Assembly (NCBI GenBank): GCA_046756945.1
Contig: JBHHXI010000066.1
Coordinates: 1-16,824, forward strand
Length of the DNA: 16,824 bases
Direction of reading: 5' to 3'
Source: JACZQZ01 sp046756945
GTDB lineage: Bacteria; Pseudomonadota; Alphaproteobacteria; Rhodospirillales; 2-02-FULL-58-16
Position numbers and translations under genes: made by a program. The notes below the pieces were generated by a model, which saw only the letters and a list, made by a program, of their open reading frames with translations, was not told the DNA's origin and made no database searches. Positions 7,647 to 14,658 of the stretch are shown here, in pieces; the stretch's first letter is position 1, and each line of letters opens with the position of its first letter.

Positions 7647-8374
7647 TGCCAGTTCGCCATATCCACACAACCGTTTTGCACGAAGAACTCGGCCAGTTTC
7701 AGGTCATAGGAAGTCTCGATTTCGAGGGAGTGAAACCGGTCCATTGGATATCCATACGTATGTTGTGGATCGCCGTAGATCTCTCCGTATTTCCTCATTA
7801 TTTCCCACCGCACCAGATATAACGAGCCGTTCATGGTGTATTCGGGCTCCAGCGCCTGGCGGCGCCTGTCTTTGGTGTCCTTGAACTTCTCGACGATGCG
7901 GTCGGCCCTTCCGTTCGCACCCAGGGGGCCTACGAAGATGGAATTGACATCCGTCCGACGCATGCCAAGTACCGCACTCGCCTTATGTCGAAGGAAAATG
8001 TCGACGGCGGCGTCATAATCCTGGCCGCGGGCAAAGGGCGAGGCTGGCTCGAGTACCATAATGGCGTCGTAATGCCGATGTTCCACGGATTCGATATGGT
8101 CCATGACGTGCAGGATCACCGCGTCACTAGTCGCCGTATCCGTCGCCAGTTCCACGGGTCGCGTGAACGGCACTTCGACGCCATGGGTGGCGGCATCGGT
8201 CTGCATGTCTGGGTCCTCAGTCGATATGATCAGGCGTGAGCAGTGTTTCGATCTCCTTGCAGACCGGGCCTTGAAACCGACGAGAGACAGTCCGCCGATT
8301 TTTTTTAGGTTTTTTCCGGGAAGGCCCTTCGAGCCGCCGCGGGCGGTGATCAGGAACAGGATTTCCTTGGTCAT
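7643..8374 (-). CDS. legF: CMP-nonulosonate (N,N'-diacetyllegionaminate) cytidylyltransferase
   Basis: This 243-residue NeuA-type nucleotidyltransferase activates a nonulosonic acid with CTP to the CMP-sugar. The family signature ARGGSKGLPGKN at residues 11-22 binds CTP. STEDPDM and the EPASPFARG segment follow as in NeuA/LegF/PseF. The length (about 230-245) is normal for the family. The ATG at 8374 has GAGAAGG about 10 nt upstream. It begins after a 49-bp gap from ptmE, the largest break within the seven core pathway genes, and its stop overlaps the next gene by 4 bp. LegF is preferred over NeuA or PseF because legB, legC, legG, legI, legH and ptmE are all upstream. GC content is visibly lower from here onward than in the preceding genes. 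Confidence 0.9.
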   Translation of the reverse strand: MTKEILFLITARGGSKGLPGKNLKKIGGLSLVGFKARSARRSKHCSRLIISTEDPDMQTDAATHGVEVPFTRPVELATDTATSDAVILHVMDHIESVEHRHYDAIMVLEPASPFARGQDYDAAVDIFLRHKASAVLGMRRTDVNSIFVGPLGANGRADRIVEKFKDTKDRRRQALEPEYTMNGSLYLVRWEIMRKYGEIYGDPQHTYGYPMDRFHSLEIETSYDLKLAEFFVQNGCVDMANWQ

Positions 8375-8423
8375 CTATCAAAGGCCTTCTCGAATTCGCC
8401 ATTGGCGGTGTGGTTCATGGCCC

Positions 8424-9473
8424 CTACTTGAACGCCTCGGGGAATTCCTTGTTGGCCTGGTCCAGGTCGTCCATGCGTCCGACATCCAGCCAGTACTCGT
8501 GGATCGGGAACACGGCCGTGGTGTCCTCGGACTTGATGATGCCCTCGAACAGGGTGGTCATGTCGTACAACTGGCCCTCGGGGATGCGGTCGATGACCTC
8601 GGGTTCCAGCACGTAGATGCCGGCGTTGACGAAGAAACTGTGCAGCGGCTTTTCGTCGATTCCCGTGATGCGGCTGTCTTCGATCTGCACGACGCCGAAG
8701 GGTACCCGGAAATCGTACGCGCGGACGCACATGGTGGCCTTTGACGCATGCTGGCGGTGGTAATCCAGCAGGTGCTCGAAGTTGACCCGGGTCAGCAGGT
8801 CCCCGTTCATGATGATCATCGGCGATTGCGGGCGCTCGGGGATGAGGCGCAGCGCGCCCGCCGTCCCCAGGCGCGTGTCCTCCTCGACGTAGCGGATTTC
8901 CACGTCCCATTTGCCGCCGTCGCCGAAATGATCCCTGATCATGTCCGCCCGGTAATGCACCGCCATGTAGAAACGCCTGAAGTTCTGTTCGACGAAGCTT
9001 TCCAGAATGGTTTCCAAAAGCGGCTTGTCGCCGACGGTGAGCAGCGGTTTCGGCGCCGACTCGGTCAGCGGGCGCAACCGCGTTCCCATGCCCCCCGCCA
9101 TCAGCACCACCCAGTTCTCCCGCGCCTTCGGGGGGCTTAGCAGATCGTCGACATAGGCGAGCCCGACGACGCGCCCTTCGGCGTCGAGCAGCGGAATCTG
9201 GCGGATCATCTCCGCCGCCATGCGGGCGAGCAGGGTTTCCTTGGCATCGCCCTCCCGGCCGATATGGGGAGTCCGGTACATGATCCCCGCCGCCGGCGCG
9301 CCCATGTCCATGCCGGCCAGGATGGCGCGGCGGATGTCGCCGTCGGTGACCGTGCCCAGCAGGCGCCTTTCGGCGTCCACCACCAGGCAGATCTGCAACG
9401 AGCCGCGGTCGATGGCCTCGATGGCGTCGTGGATCGAGGCGCCGGGCGGAATCAGGACCTTGTCCCAGCTCAT
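8424..9473 (-). CDS. ptmE: CBS-domain nucleotidyltransferase, PtmE-like glucosamine-1-phosphate guanylyltransferase
   Basis: This 349-residue fusion has two N-terminal CBS motifs (about 1-60 and 65-118, including TVTDGDIRRAI and LAYVDDLL). They are followed by a sugar-phosphate nucleotidyltransferase domain with the signature GGMGTRLRPLTESAPKPLL at 127-145, NGDLL near 215 and a C-terminal YWLDVG. The same arrangement is known in PtmE of Campylobacter, which makes GDP-glucosamine for the GDP-linked legionaminic route. The CBS pair is likely to sense a nucleotide. It starts 4 bp after legH ends, with only a weak GGCGGA upstream, so translation is probably coupled. The guanylyl rather than uridylyl or other specificity is taken from the family and from the complete leg gene set, not from a residue that can be read here. 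Confidence 0.85.
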   Translation of the reverse strand: MSWDKVLIPPGASIHDAIEAIDRGSLQICLVVDAERRLLGTVTDGDIRRAILAGMDMGAPAAGIMYRTPHIGREGDAKETLLARMAAEMIRQIPLLDAEGRVVGLAYVDDLLSPPKARENWVVLMAGGMGTRLRPLTESAPKPLLTVGDKPLLETILESFVEQNFRRFYMAVHYRADMIRDHFGDGGKWDVEIRYVEEDTRLGTAGALRLIPERPQSPMIIMNGDLLTRVNFEHLLDYHRQHASKATMCVRAYDFRVPFGVVQIEDSRITGIDEKPLHSFFVNAGIYVLEPEVIDRIPEGQLYDMTTLFEGIIKSEDTTAVFPIHEYWLDVGRMDDLDQANKEFPEAFK

Positions 9474-9477
9474 GCGC

Positions 9478-10119
9478 TCATCCGCCGGTCACCATGGGCC
9501 GGGCCGGCACGCCGGCCACCCGTGTCCCCGCCGCAACGGCATCGACGACCACGGCGCCGGCGGCGACCACGCTGTCGGCGCCGAGGTCTATATTCTGGAT
9601 GACCGTCGCTCCCGCGCCGATGTGGACACCGCTTCCCGTCGTGACATTACCGGCGAGCACGGCGCCCGGCGCGACATGGGTGTGGTCGCCGATGACGCAG
9701 TGGTGATCGACCATTGCCCCGGTGTTGAGGATGGTGTTGACGCCGACGCGGCAGCCCGGCTGCACGACCACCCCGGCCATGACCTGGACGCCCTCGCCGA
9801 CGACGACGTCCTGGGCGACCACCGCCGAGGGATGAACCATGGTGGCAAACCGGTAGCCCCCGGCCCGGAACCGCTCGAACACGCCCTGCCGGGCGCCGGC
9901 GTCTCCGACCGAGCCGATGCCGTTGACAAGGCGGACCGAATCGGGGGCGTGCTCCAGCACCACCTCGTCGCCGCCCAGCATGGGAACACCCGGGAAGTCG
10001 GCGTCCCTGCCGGCGTCCGCGTCGGTGCGGCCGATGATCTCGATTTCGCACCTGTGCAGGGCCTCGATGACCACCGCGGCGTGGCCGCCGCCGCCGATCA
10101 CGATCACGGGCAAGGTCAT
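9478..10119 (-). CDS. legH: NeuD/PglD-type sugar O/N-acetyltransferase (LegH-like)
   Basis: This 213-residue acetyltransferase has an N-terminal Rossmann-like nucleotide-sugar domain (IVIGGGGHAAVV, residues 6-17) and a C-terminal left-handed beta-helix. The active-site region VDHHCVIGDHTHVAPG at 137-152 carries the catalytic-type His residues, and VAGVPARP closes the helix. In the legionaminic route LegH acetylates the 4-amino group of the GDP-linked 4-amino-4,6-dideoxy sugar, giving the diNAc-bacillosamine intermediate. The ATG at 10119 overlaps the legI stop by 4 bp (ATGA), and the gene ends 4 bp before ptmE. NeuD-type O-acetylation of sialic acid is the main alternative. The neighbouring legB/legC pair, which makes the amine, favours LegH. 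Confidence 0.87.
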   Translation of the reverse strand: MTLPVIVIGGGGHAAVVIEALHRCEIEIIGRTDADAGRDADFPGVPMLGGDEVVLEHAPDSVRLVNGIGSVGDAGARQGVFERFRAGGYRFATMVHPSAVVAQDVVVGEGVQVMAGVVVQPGCRVGVNTILNTGAMVDHHCVIGDHTHVAPGAVLAGNVTTGSGVHIGAGATVIQNIDLGADSVVAAGAVVVDAVAAGTRVAGVPARPMVTGG

Positions 10120-11207
10120 CGTGTCACCGGCGCCCCGGACGGGATGTCGTCATCGGCCCGTCCATCCAGCCACTCCCAGTATTCCATGGGCGAGACCCCG
10201 GCGCCGGGCCTCCTGGCGCCCAGGTTCTGCTCGGTGAACCGCTCGCCGGCGCCGATGGGGGCGAGCGCCACCAGGCTCCTGCGCACCACGTCGCGGTTTT
10301 TCATCTCCGAGGGCATCGGCGCCTTGACCCCGTCGCCGAGCGCCTGTTCCACGGTGCGAATGGCGCCAACCATGTCCTTGAATTCGCCCGGCTCCAGCGA
10401 GGCCCGATGATCGGGTCCGGGCAGCGAGCGGTCCAGCGTAAGATGCTTCTCGATGATCGCGGCGCCCAGGGCCACGGCGGCGATGGGAACGGCGATGCCC
10501 GCCGTGTGGTCGGACAGGCCTACCCCGAGGCCGAAGGCGTCGTGCATCGCGTCCATGGCCCTCAAATTCGCTTCCGATGCCGGTGCCGGGTATTCGCTCG
10601 TGCACTGCAGCAAAACGACCCTGTCGCGCAGCGCCTGCCGCCCGGCCGCCGAATCGAAGGCGGCGCGGAAAGCGCGCCTAGACGGGGCGGCATGGCGTTC
10701 GCTGAAGCCGAAGGCAAGGACGCCGAGCGCGTCCTCCACCTCGCCGAGCGTGCTCATGCCCGTCGACAGCACGATATCGCGGCCGCTCCGCGCCGCCTCG
10801 AGCAACAGCGGTCCGTTGGTGATTTCGCCCGAGGCGATTTTCAGGGTCTTCAGGTCCAGCTCCCCGACCAGGAAGCGTAGGCTTTCCCGGTCGAACGGGG
10901 TGGAGAGAAACGCGATCCCCCGACGCCGGCAGTGTTCGACAAGGTCCCGATGGGTGGCCGGCGAGAGCTCCAGCCGTTTGAGCATGGCCAACTGGGATTC
11001 GCCGGCATCGGTGGCCGTCTTCTGGTAGGCCGCCTTGGGCGCCGCCCCGGTGACCAGGGCTGCCGCCCTGAAGGTCTGGAACTTGACGGCATCGGCGCCG
11101 GCGTCGGCGCCGGCATCGATCAGACGCAGGGCCATGTCCGGGTCGCCGTTGTGATTGACGCCCGCTTCGGCGATGACGTAGACGCGCGAGTCCGGGGACG
11201 CCGTCAT
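10116..11207 (-). CDS. legI: N,N'-diacetyllegionaminate synthase (NeuB family)
   Basis: This 363-residue synthase condenses phosphoenolpyruvate with a 6-deoxy-diacetamido-mannose-type sugar to form the nine-carbon acid. The TIM barrel starts with AEAGVNHNG at 13-21. Metal- and substrate-binding His residues lie in SDHTAG and EKHLTLDRSLPGPDH. A C-terminal SAF/antifreeze-like domain runs from about 309 (RRSLVALAPIGAGERFT) to the end. The ATG at 11207 overlaps the legG stop by 4 bp (ATGA) and immediately precedes the conserved barrel start; the longer open frame upstream runs through legG and is a shadow. The length matches NeuB/LegI/PseI. LegI is preferred over NeuB or PseI from the flanking leg genes. 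Confidence 0.93.
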   Translation of the reverse strand: MTASPDSRVYVIAEAGVNHNGDPDMALRLIDAGADAGADAVKFQTFRAAALVTGAAPKAAYQKTATDAGESQLAMLKRLELSPATHRDLVEHCRRRGIAFLSTPFDRESLRFLVGELDLKTLKIASGEITNGPLLLEAARSGRDIVLSTGMSTLGEVEDALGVLAFGFSERHAAPSRRAFRAAFDSAAGRQALRDRVVLLQCTSEYPAPASEANLRAMDAMHDAFGLGVGLSDHTAGIAVPIAAVALGAAIIEKHLTLDRSLPGPDHRASLEPGEFKDMVGAIRTVEQALGDGVKAPMPSEMKNRDVVRRSLVALAPIGAGERFTEQNLGARRPGAGVSPMEYWEWLDGRADDDIPSGAPVTR

Positions 11208-12382
11208 GCGCAGTCGACCTCGGGCAGGTCGTGGAACCGTTTGACCTGGATGCCGGCCAACGGAAAGTCCTTGAGAACCGTCTTGATCCGCCGGGAGGCC
11301 CCCGCGGCGGCGTACGGGCCGGGGGCGGCCCACGCGGTGTCGGCGAAATCCGGGTGCAGCACCCTGCGGATGGCCGCGATGATGGCGTCGCGCATCTCGG
11401 CGCAATCGACCACGGAGGGGCCCCTCAGCCGGCCGCGCTGACGGTCCCCGATGTTGACCGTCGGCACCCTGAGCGCCGGCGCCTCGATGAGCCCGCTCGA
11501 CGAGTTGCCGATCACGGCCCGGCAGTGCTTCACCGCGCTCAGGTAGCCCACGTGCCCCAGCGACGTGCGAAGCGCCACCCGGTCTGGCTGCCGGGCGGCA
11601 TAGTCGGCTATCGGTTTCCACACCCGCTCGTGGCCGGGATCGGCGTTGACGCCGGTGATCAGGACGCGGTGATCGGCAAAGCCGTCCAGGGCGGCCAGCA
11701 GTTCGCCGACGCCGACGCCGGGATCGGCGTCGCTCAGTGTCGGCGGATGATAGGTGACCAGGAAATAGGCCCCCCCAAGGTCGACGTTCAGGGATTTTTC
11801 CAGGGCCGCAAGGTCAAGAAGCTCCAGGCGGTCTATGTGGTCGAGGCCGGGCGCGCCCACGGTGAACACCCGTTCGGGCGCTTCCCCCAGCTGGATGACC
11901 CGGCGGCGGTAGGGCTCGGCGCTGACGAAATGAAGGTGCGCCATCTTGGTGACCGCATGGCGGATGGCCTCGTCCATCGCGCCTTCCGTCGTTTCGCCCC
12001 CGTGGATGTGGGCGATGGGGATGCGCAGGACCATGGCCGCCTGCGCCGCCGACAGGGTCTCGTAGCGGTCGCCGAGAAGGACGACGATGTGCGGCTTGAT
12101 GCGGGCCAGGGCCTCGGCCAGGCCGATGGTTCCCCGTCCCATGGAGGTGGCGACGGCCGTCGGCGTATCGCCGGCCAACTGCATGTCGACGGCGGCGTCG
12201 ATGGTAAATCCGTCCTCTTCGATGGCGCGACGGGTGAGGCCGAACCGGGGCGCCAGGTGCGCGCCCGTCACCACCAGGCGCAGCCGCAGGTCGGGATCGT
12301 CTTCGATTTCCCTGAGCAACCAGAACAGGTGGCCGTATTCGGCGCGGCTGCCGGTGACCACGCAGATGGTGCGCTCAGCCAT
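11204..12382 (-). CDS. legG: Hydrolysing nucleotide-sugar 2-epimerase (NeuC/LegG)
   Basis: This 392-residue GT-B-fold epimerase releases the nucleotide and inverts C2 to give the mannose-configured substrate for LegI. Landmarks are GSRAEYG at 11-17, LGDRYE, HIHGGETTEGAMDEAIRH, VGAPGLDHI and the GNSSSGLIEAP nucleotide-binding loop near 290-300. The length agrees with NeuC/LegG. The start ATG at 12382 overlaps the legC end by 8 bp, and the stop overlaps the legI start by 4 bp. UDP-GlcNAc hydrolysis (NeuC) and GDP- or UDP-diNAcBac hydrolysis (LegG/NeuC-like) cannot be separated from motifs alone. The presence of legB, legC and a PtmE-type guanylyltransferase argues for the GDP-diNAcBac form. Confidence 0.91.
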   Translation of the reverse strand: MAERTICVVTGSRAEYGHLFWLLREIEDDPDLRLRLVVTGAHLAPRFGLTRRAIEEDGFTIDAAVDMQLAGDTPTAVATSMGRGTIGLAEALARIKPHIVVLLGDRYETLSAAQAAMVLRIPIAHIHGGETTEGAMDEAIRHAVTKMAHLHFVSAEPYRRRVIQLGEAPERVFTVGAPGLDHIDRLELLDLAALEKSLNVDLGGAYFLVTYHPPTLSDADPGVGVGELLAALDGFADHRVLITGVNADPGHERVWKPIADYAARQPDRVALRTSLGHVGYLSAVKHCRAVIGNSSSGLIEAPALRVPTVNIGDRQRGRLRGPSVVDCAEMRDAIIAAIRRVLHPDFADTAWAAPGPYAAAGASRRIKTVLKDFPLAGIQVKRFHDLPEVDCA

Positions 12383-13556
12383 TGTCCCTTTCCGCCAGAC
12401 CGGCGCTCGACGGCAGGGCGATCAGCCGGCGGGACAGGTCCTCGGCCGTGCCCAGGTCCATGCGCGGGCAGTGTTCATACATTTTCAGCCGGTGCATGGG
12501 CGTCCACGCCGGGCGCGCCGTGATGCCGCCGTCGTCGCACGCCGCGAGCACGGCATCGCGCCGGTCCGCCAACCCGGGATCGAGCAGCACCGCGTTGAGC
12601 CAGTAGTTGCTGCGGGCGAAATCGGCCTCGGTGAAAAAGCGCAGGCCTTCGGCGCCGGCCAGGGCCGTGCGGTAGGTTTCGGCCAGCCGGCGCTTGCGCT
12701 CTAGGAATCCGGGCAACTGCTCCAGCTGGGCGCAGCCCATGGCGGCGTTGATGTTGGGCAGGCGGTAATTGTACCCCACCCGGTCGTGCGCGCATTCCCA
12801 CCGGTGCGGCCGCCGGGCCGTCGTCGTCAGGTGTCTGGCCGCCTTTGCCAGTTTGGCGTCGTTGGTGAGGATGGCGCCGCCGCCGCCCGTGGTCACGGTC
12901 TTGTTGCCGTTGAAGCTGAGGATCGACATCCGGCCCCAGAGCCCAGTGTGCCGGCCCTTGTAATACGACCCCAGGGATTCAGCGGCGTCCTCGATCAGCG
13001 TCAGTCCGAAGCGTGCGCACACCTCGGCAAGGGGATCCAGGTCCACCGGGTGGCCGAAGGTGTGCATGCAGATGACCGCCCGGATGGGCCGCCCGGTCAG
13101 CGTGTTGCGGCAGCCGCCGTCGCCGGTCTCGGCGACGTCGTCCAGGTAGGCGCCCAGCTTCGCCGGATCGAGGCCGAGGGTGCGCGCCTCGCTGTCGGCG
13201 AAGTGGGGACTGGCGCCGCAATAGGAAACGGCGTTGGCGGTGGCGACGAAGGTAAGCGCCGGCACGATCACCTCGTCGCCGGGCTCCGTTCCGGCAAGCA
13301 CGAGACAGGCGTGCAGCGCCGCCGTGCCGTTCACCGTCGCCACCGCGTGCCCGGCGCCGGTGAATTCGGCGAGCATGTCTTCGAAGCGCTCCACATAGGC
13401 GCCGGCCGAGGACACCCAGCCGGCCTCCAGGCAGTCCCGAATATAGGTCCATTCGTTGCCGGCGAATTCCGGCTCGTGCAGCGCCGCCCCGGCGGGGACC
13501 ACGTCGCCGAGGACGCGCGCCACCCGCTCCACGTCAAGGGCGGGATCGGCGGTCAC
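12375..13556 (-). CDS. legC: LegC-type DegT/DnrJ/EryC1 sugar aminotransferase
   Basis: This 393-residue PLP enzyme adds the amino group to the 4-keto-6-deoxy sugar made by LegB. Asp190 in IEDAAES and Schiff-base Lys219 in FNGNKTVTTGGGG are the cofactor residues. VNGTAALHACL at 75-85 and VPALTFVATANAV at 98-110 are typical of the DegT family. The GTG start at 13556 is set by a 4-bp GTGA overlap with the legB stop, and the longer open frame reads into legB. An 8-bp overlap joins the 3' end to legG. The length fits LegC, PglE-like and PseC-like enzymes. Position right after legB makes LegC the best name. Confidence 0.9.
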   Translation of the reverse strand: MTADPALDVERVARVLGDVVPAGAALHEPEFAGNEWTYIRDCLEAGWVSSAGAYVERFEDMLAEFTGAGHAVATVNGTAALHACLVLAGTEPGDEVIVPALTFVATANAVSYCGASPHFADSEARTLGLDPAKLGAYLDDVAETGDGGCRNTLTGRPIRAVICMHTFGHPVDLDPLAEVCARFGLTLIEDAAESLGSYYKGRHTGLWGRMSILSFNGNKTVTTGGGGAILTNDAKLAKAARHLTTTARRPHRWECAHDRVGYNYRLPNINAAMGCAQLEQLPGFLERKRRLAETYRTALAGAEGLRFFTEADFARSNYWLNAVLLDPGLADRRDAVLAACDDGGITARPAWTPMHRLKMYEHCPRMDLGTAEDLSRRLIALPSSAGLAERDNG

Positions 13557-14554
13557 ACCACGTACCCCACGTCGGAGCGCACCCTTTCCACGTGGCCGCG
13601 CCACCACTCGACCGTGCGCTCCAGGCCGTCTTCCAGCTCGACGGCGGGAGCCCAGCCGGTGGCCCCGCCGAGGGACGAGGCATCGGCCTGCAACGCCATG
13701 ACCTCGCTCGCGGCCGGGCGCAGGCGCTGTTCGTCTTCGACCAGGGGCTTGTCGCAGCCGGTGATCCGGCGGACCATCTCCACCATGTCGCCGATGGCGA
13801 CCATGCGGCCGCTGCCGGCATTGAACACCCTGCCCGCGTGGTCGCCGTCCAGCTCGGCCACCTTGATGAACGCCTCCACGGTGTCGCCGACGAAACTGAA
13901 GTCCCGCTCCGGCGCCAGGCTTCCCAGGGACAAGCGCTCGCAGCGGTCGTCCAGGGCCTGGCGGATGACCGTGGCGATCACGGCGCGCTCGCCCTGACGC
14001 GGGCCGTAGGTGTTGAACGGCCGGAGCGTCACCGCCGGCAGGGCGAACGACCGGACGAACGATTCGACCATCATGTCGGCGCCGATCTTGGACGCCGAAT
14101 AGGGCGACTGGCCGTGCAGGGGATGGTCCTCGGTGATGGGCGTGAAGCGGGCGGTGCCGTAGACCTCGCTGGTCGAGGCGTGGACGATGCGCGCCACCCC
14201 GGCGTCGCGCGCCGCCGCCAGCACGTTGACGGTTCCCTGGACGTTGGTCTGCACGTAGCTGGACGGCGCCTGGTAGGAATGGGGGATGGCGATCAGGGCG
14301 GCCAGATGGAACACCGTCTCCTGGCCGCGGCTGAGGGCGGCCATCTGGTGGGGATCGCGGATGTCCCCGCGGACCAGGCGCATGGCGGCGCGGGCCCCGG
14401 GCGCCACGTCGTCGAGCCAGCCGTGGCTGTCGAACGCGTTATACAGGGCCAGCGCCGTGACCTCGGCGCCGCGGTCCACCAGCGCTTCCGCCAGGTGGGA
14501 CCCGATAAACCCGTCGGCCCCGGTGACCAGGACCTTGCGATTTTTCCATGTCAT
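13553..14554 (-). CDS. legB: LegB-type nucleotide-sugar 4,6-dehydratase (extended SDR)
   Basis: This 333-residue NAD-dependent dehydratase starts the pathway by forming the 4-keto-6-deoxy form of a nucleotide-GlcNAc. The NAD motif TGADGFIGSH is at 11-20, HLAALIAIPHSY at 83-94, STSEVYG at 127-133 with catalytic acid Glu130, and YSASK with Tyr152 and Lys156. RPFNTYGPRQ follows, as in CDP/GDP/dTDP-sugar dehydratases. It is the first biosynthetic gene after the ops-containing leader. No Shine-Dalgarno-like purine run is visible within about 20 nt of the ATG, unlike the two regulatory genes upstream. The start at 14554 agrees with the normal short lead-in to the NAD motif. Its stop overlaps legC by 4 bp. 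Confidence 0.9.
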   Translation of the reverse strand: MTWKNRKVLVTGADGFIGSHLAEALVDRGAEVTALALYNAFDSHGWLDDVAPGARAAMRLVRGDIRDPHQMAALSRGQETVFHLAALIAIPHSYQAPSSYVQTNVQGTVNVLAAARDAGVARIVHASTSEVYGTARFTPITEDHPLHGQSPYSASKIGADMMVESFVRSFALPAVTLRPFNTYGPRQGERAVIATVIRQALDDRCERLSLGSLAPERDFSFVGDTVEAFIKVAELDGDHAGRVFNAGSGRMVAIGDMVEMVRRITGCDKPLVEDEQRLRPAASEVMALQADASSLGGATGWAPAVELEDGLERTVEWWRGHVERVRSDVGYVV

Positions 14555-14586
14555 GGGATTGTAGCCGATTAGCGCCGGGGTTTTCC

Positions 14587-14598
14587 CACGCTACCGCA
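14587..14598 (-). promoter_or_regulatory. ops-like element (RfaH recruitment site)
   Basis: On the minus strand this reads TGCGGTAGCGTG, identical at 11 of 12 positions to the E. coli ops consensus GGCGGTAGCGTG; only the first base differs. It lies 33 bp upstream of legB and 60 bp downstream of the stop of an RfaH-like gene, in the right orientation for the leg genes. In E. coli RNA polymerase pauses at ops and RfaH binds the exposed non-template strand. The same role here is inferred from the match and the linked rfaH-like gene. Confidence 0.8.
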
Positions 14599-14600
14599 GT

Positions 14601-14623
14601 CCGGGTGAAAATCCTTCACCCGG
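14601..14623 (-). promoter_or_regulatory. Leader hairpin immediately upstream of the ops element
   Basis: This is a perfect inverted repeat with 9-bp arms (CCGGGTGAA and TTCACCCGG) and a 5-nt loop in the rfaH-legB intergenic leader. It ends 2 nt before the ops match. No T-tract follows on the transcribed (minus) strand, so it is not a standard intrinsic terminator. Its distance to the expected ops pause base (T11, at 14588) leaves 12 nt between the stem and that base, which is close to the spacing known for hairpin-stabilised pauses. A pausing or attenuation role is inferred. Confidence 0.65.
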
Positions 14624-14658
14624 TCCGGCCCGCGAACGCCGGAGCGAAAACCGCCCCC

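Noticed and set aside
11231..12523. Plus-strand open frame of 430 codons opposite legG.
   Set aside because: Its composition is dominated by Gly, Arg, Ala and Asp with no family pattern. The minus-strand legG motifs fully explain the region.
7643..13556. Pseudaminic acid or ordinary sialic acid pathway instead of legionaminic acid.
   Set aside because: No PseB-like inverting dehydratase, PseG or PseH is seen. The legB, legC, legG, legI, legH, ptmE, legF set and the NeuC-type hydrolase point to the legionaminic route.
14558..14563. TACAAT on the minus strand 3 nt before the legB ATG, a possible -10 box giving a leaderless legB transcript.
   Set aside because: The sequence 17 bp upstream is GGAAAA, a poor -35, and an ops element needs transcription coming from upstream. 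It may be chance; 5' end mapping would settle it.
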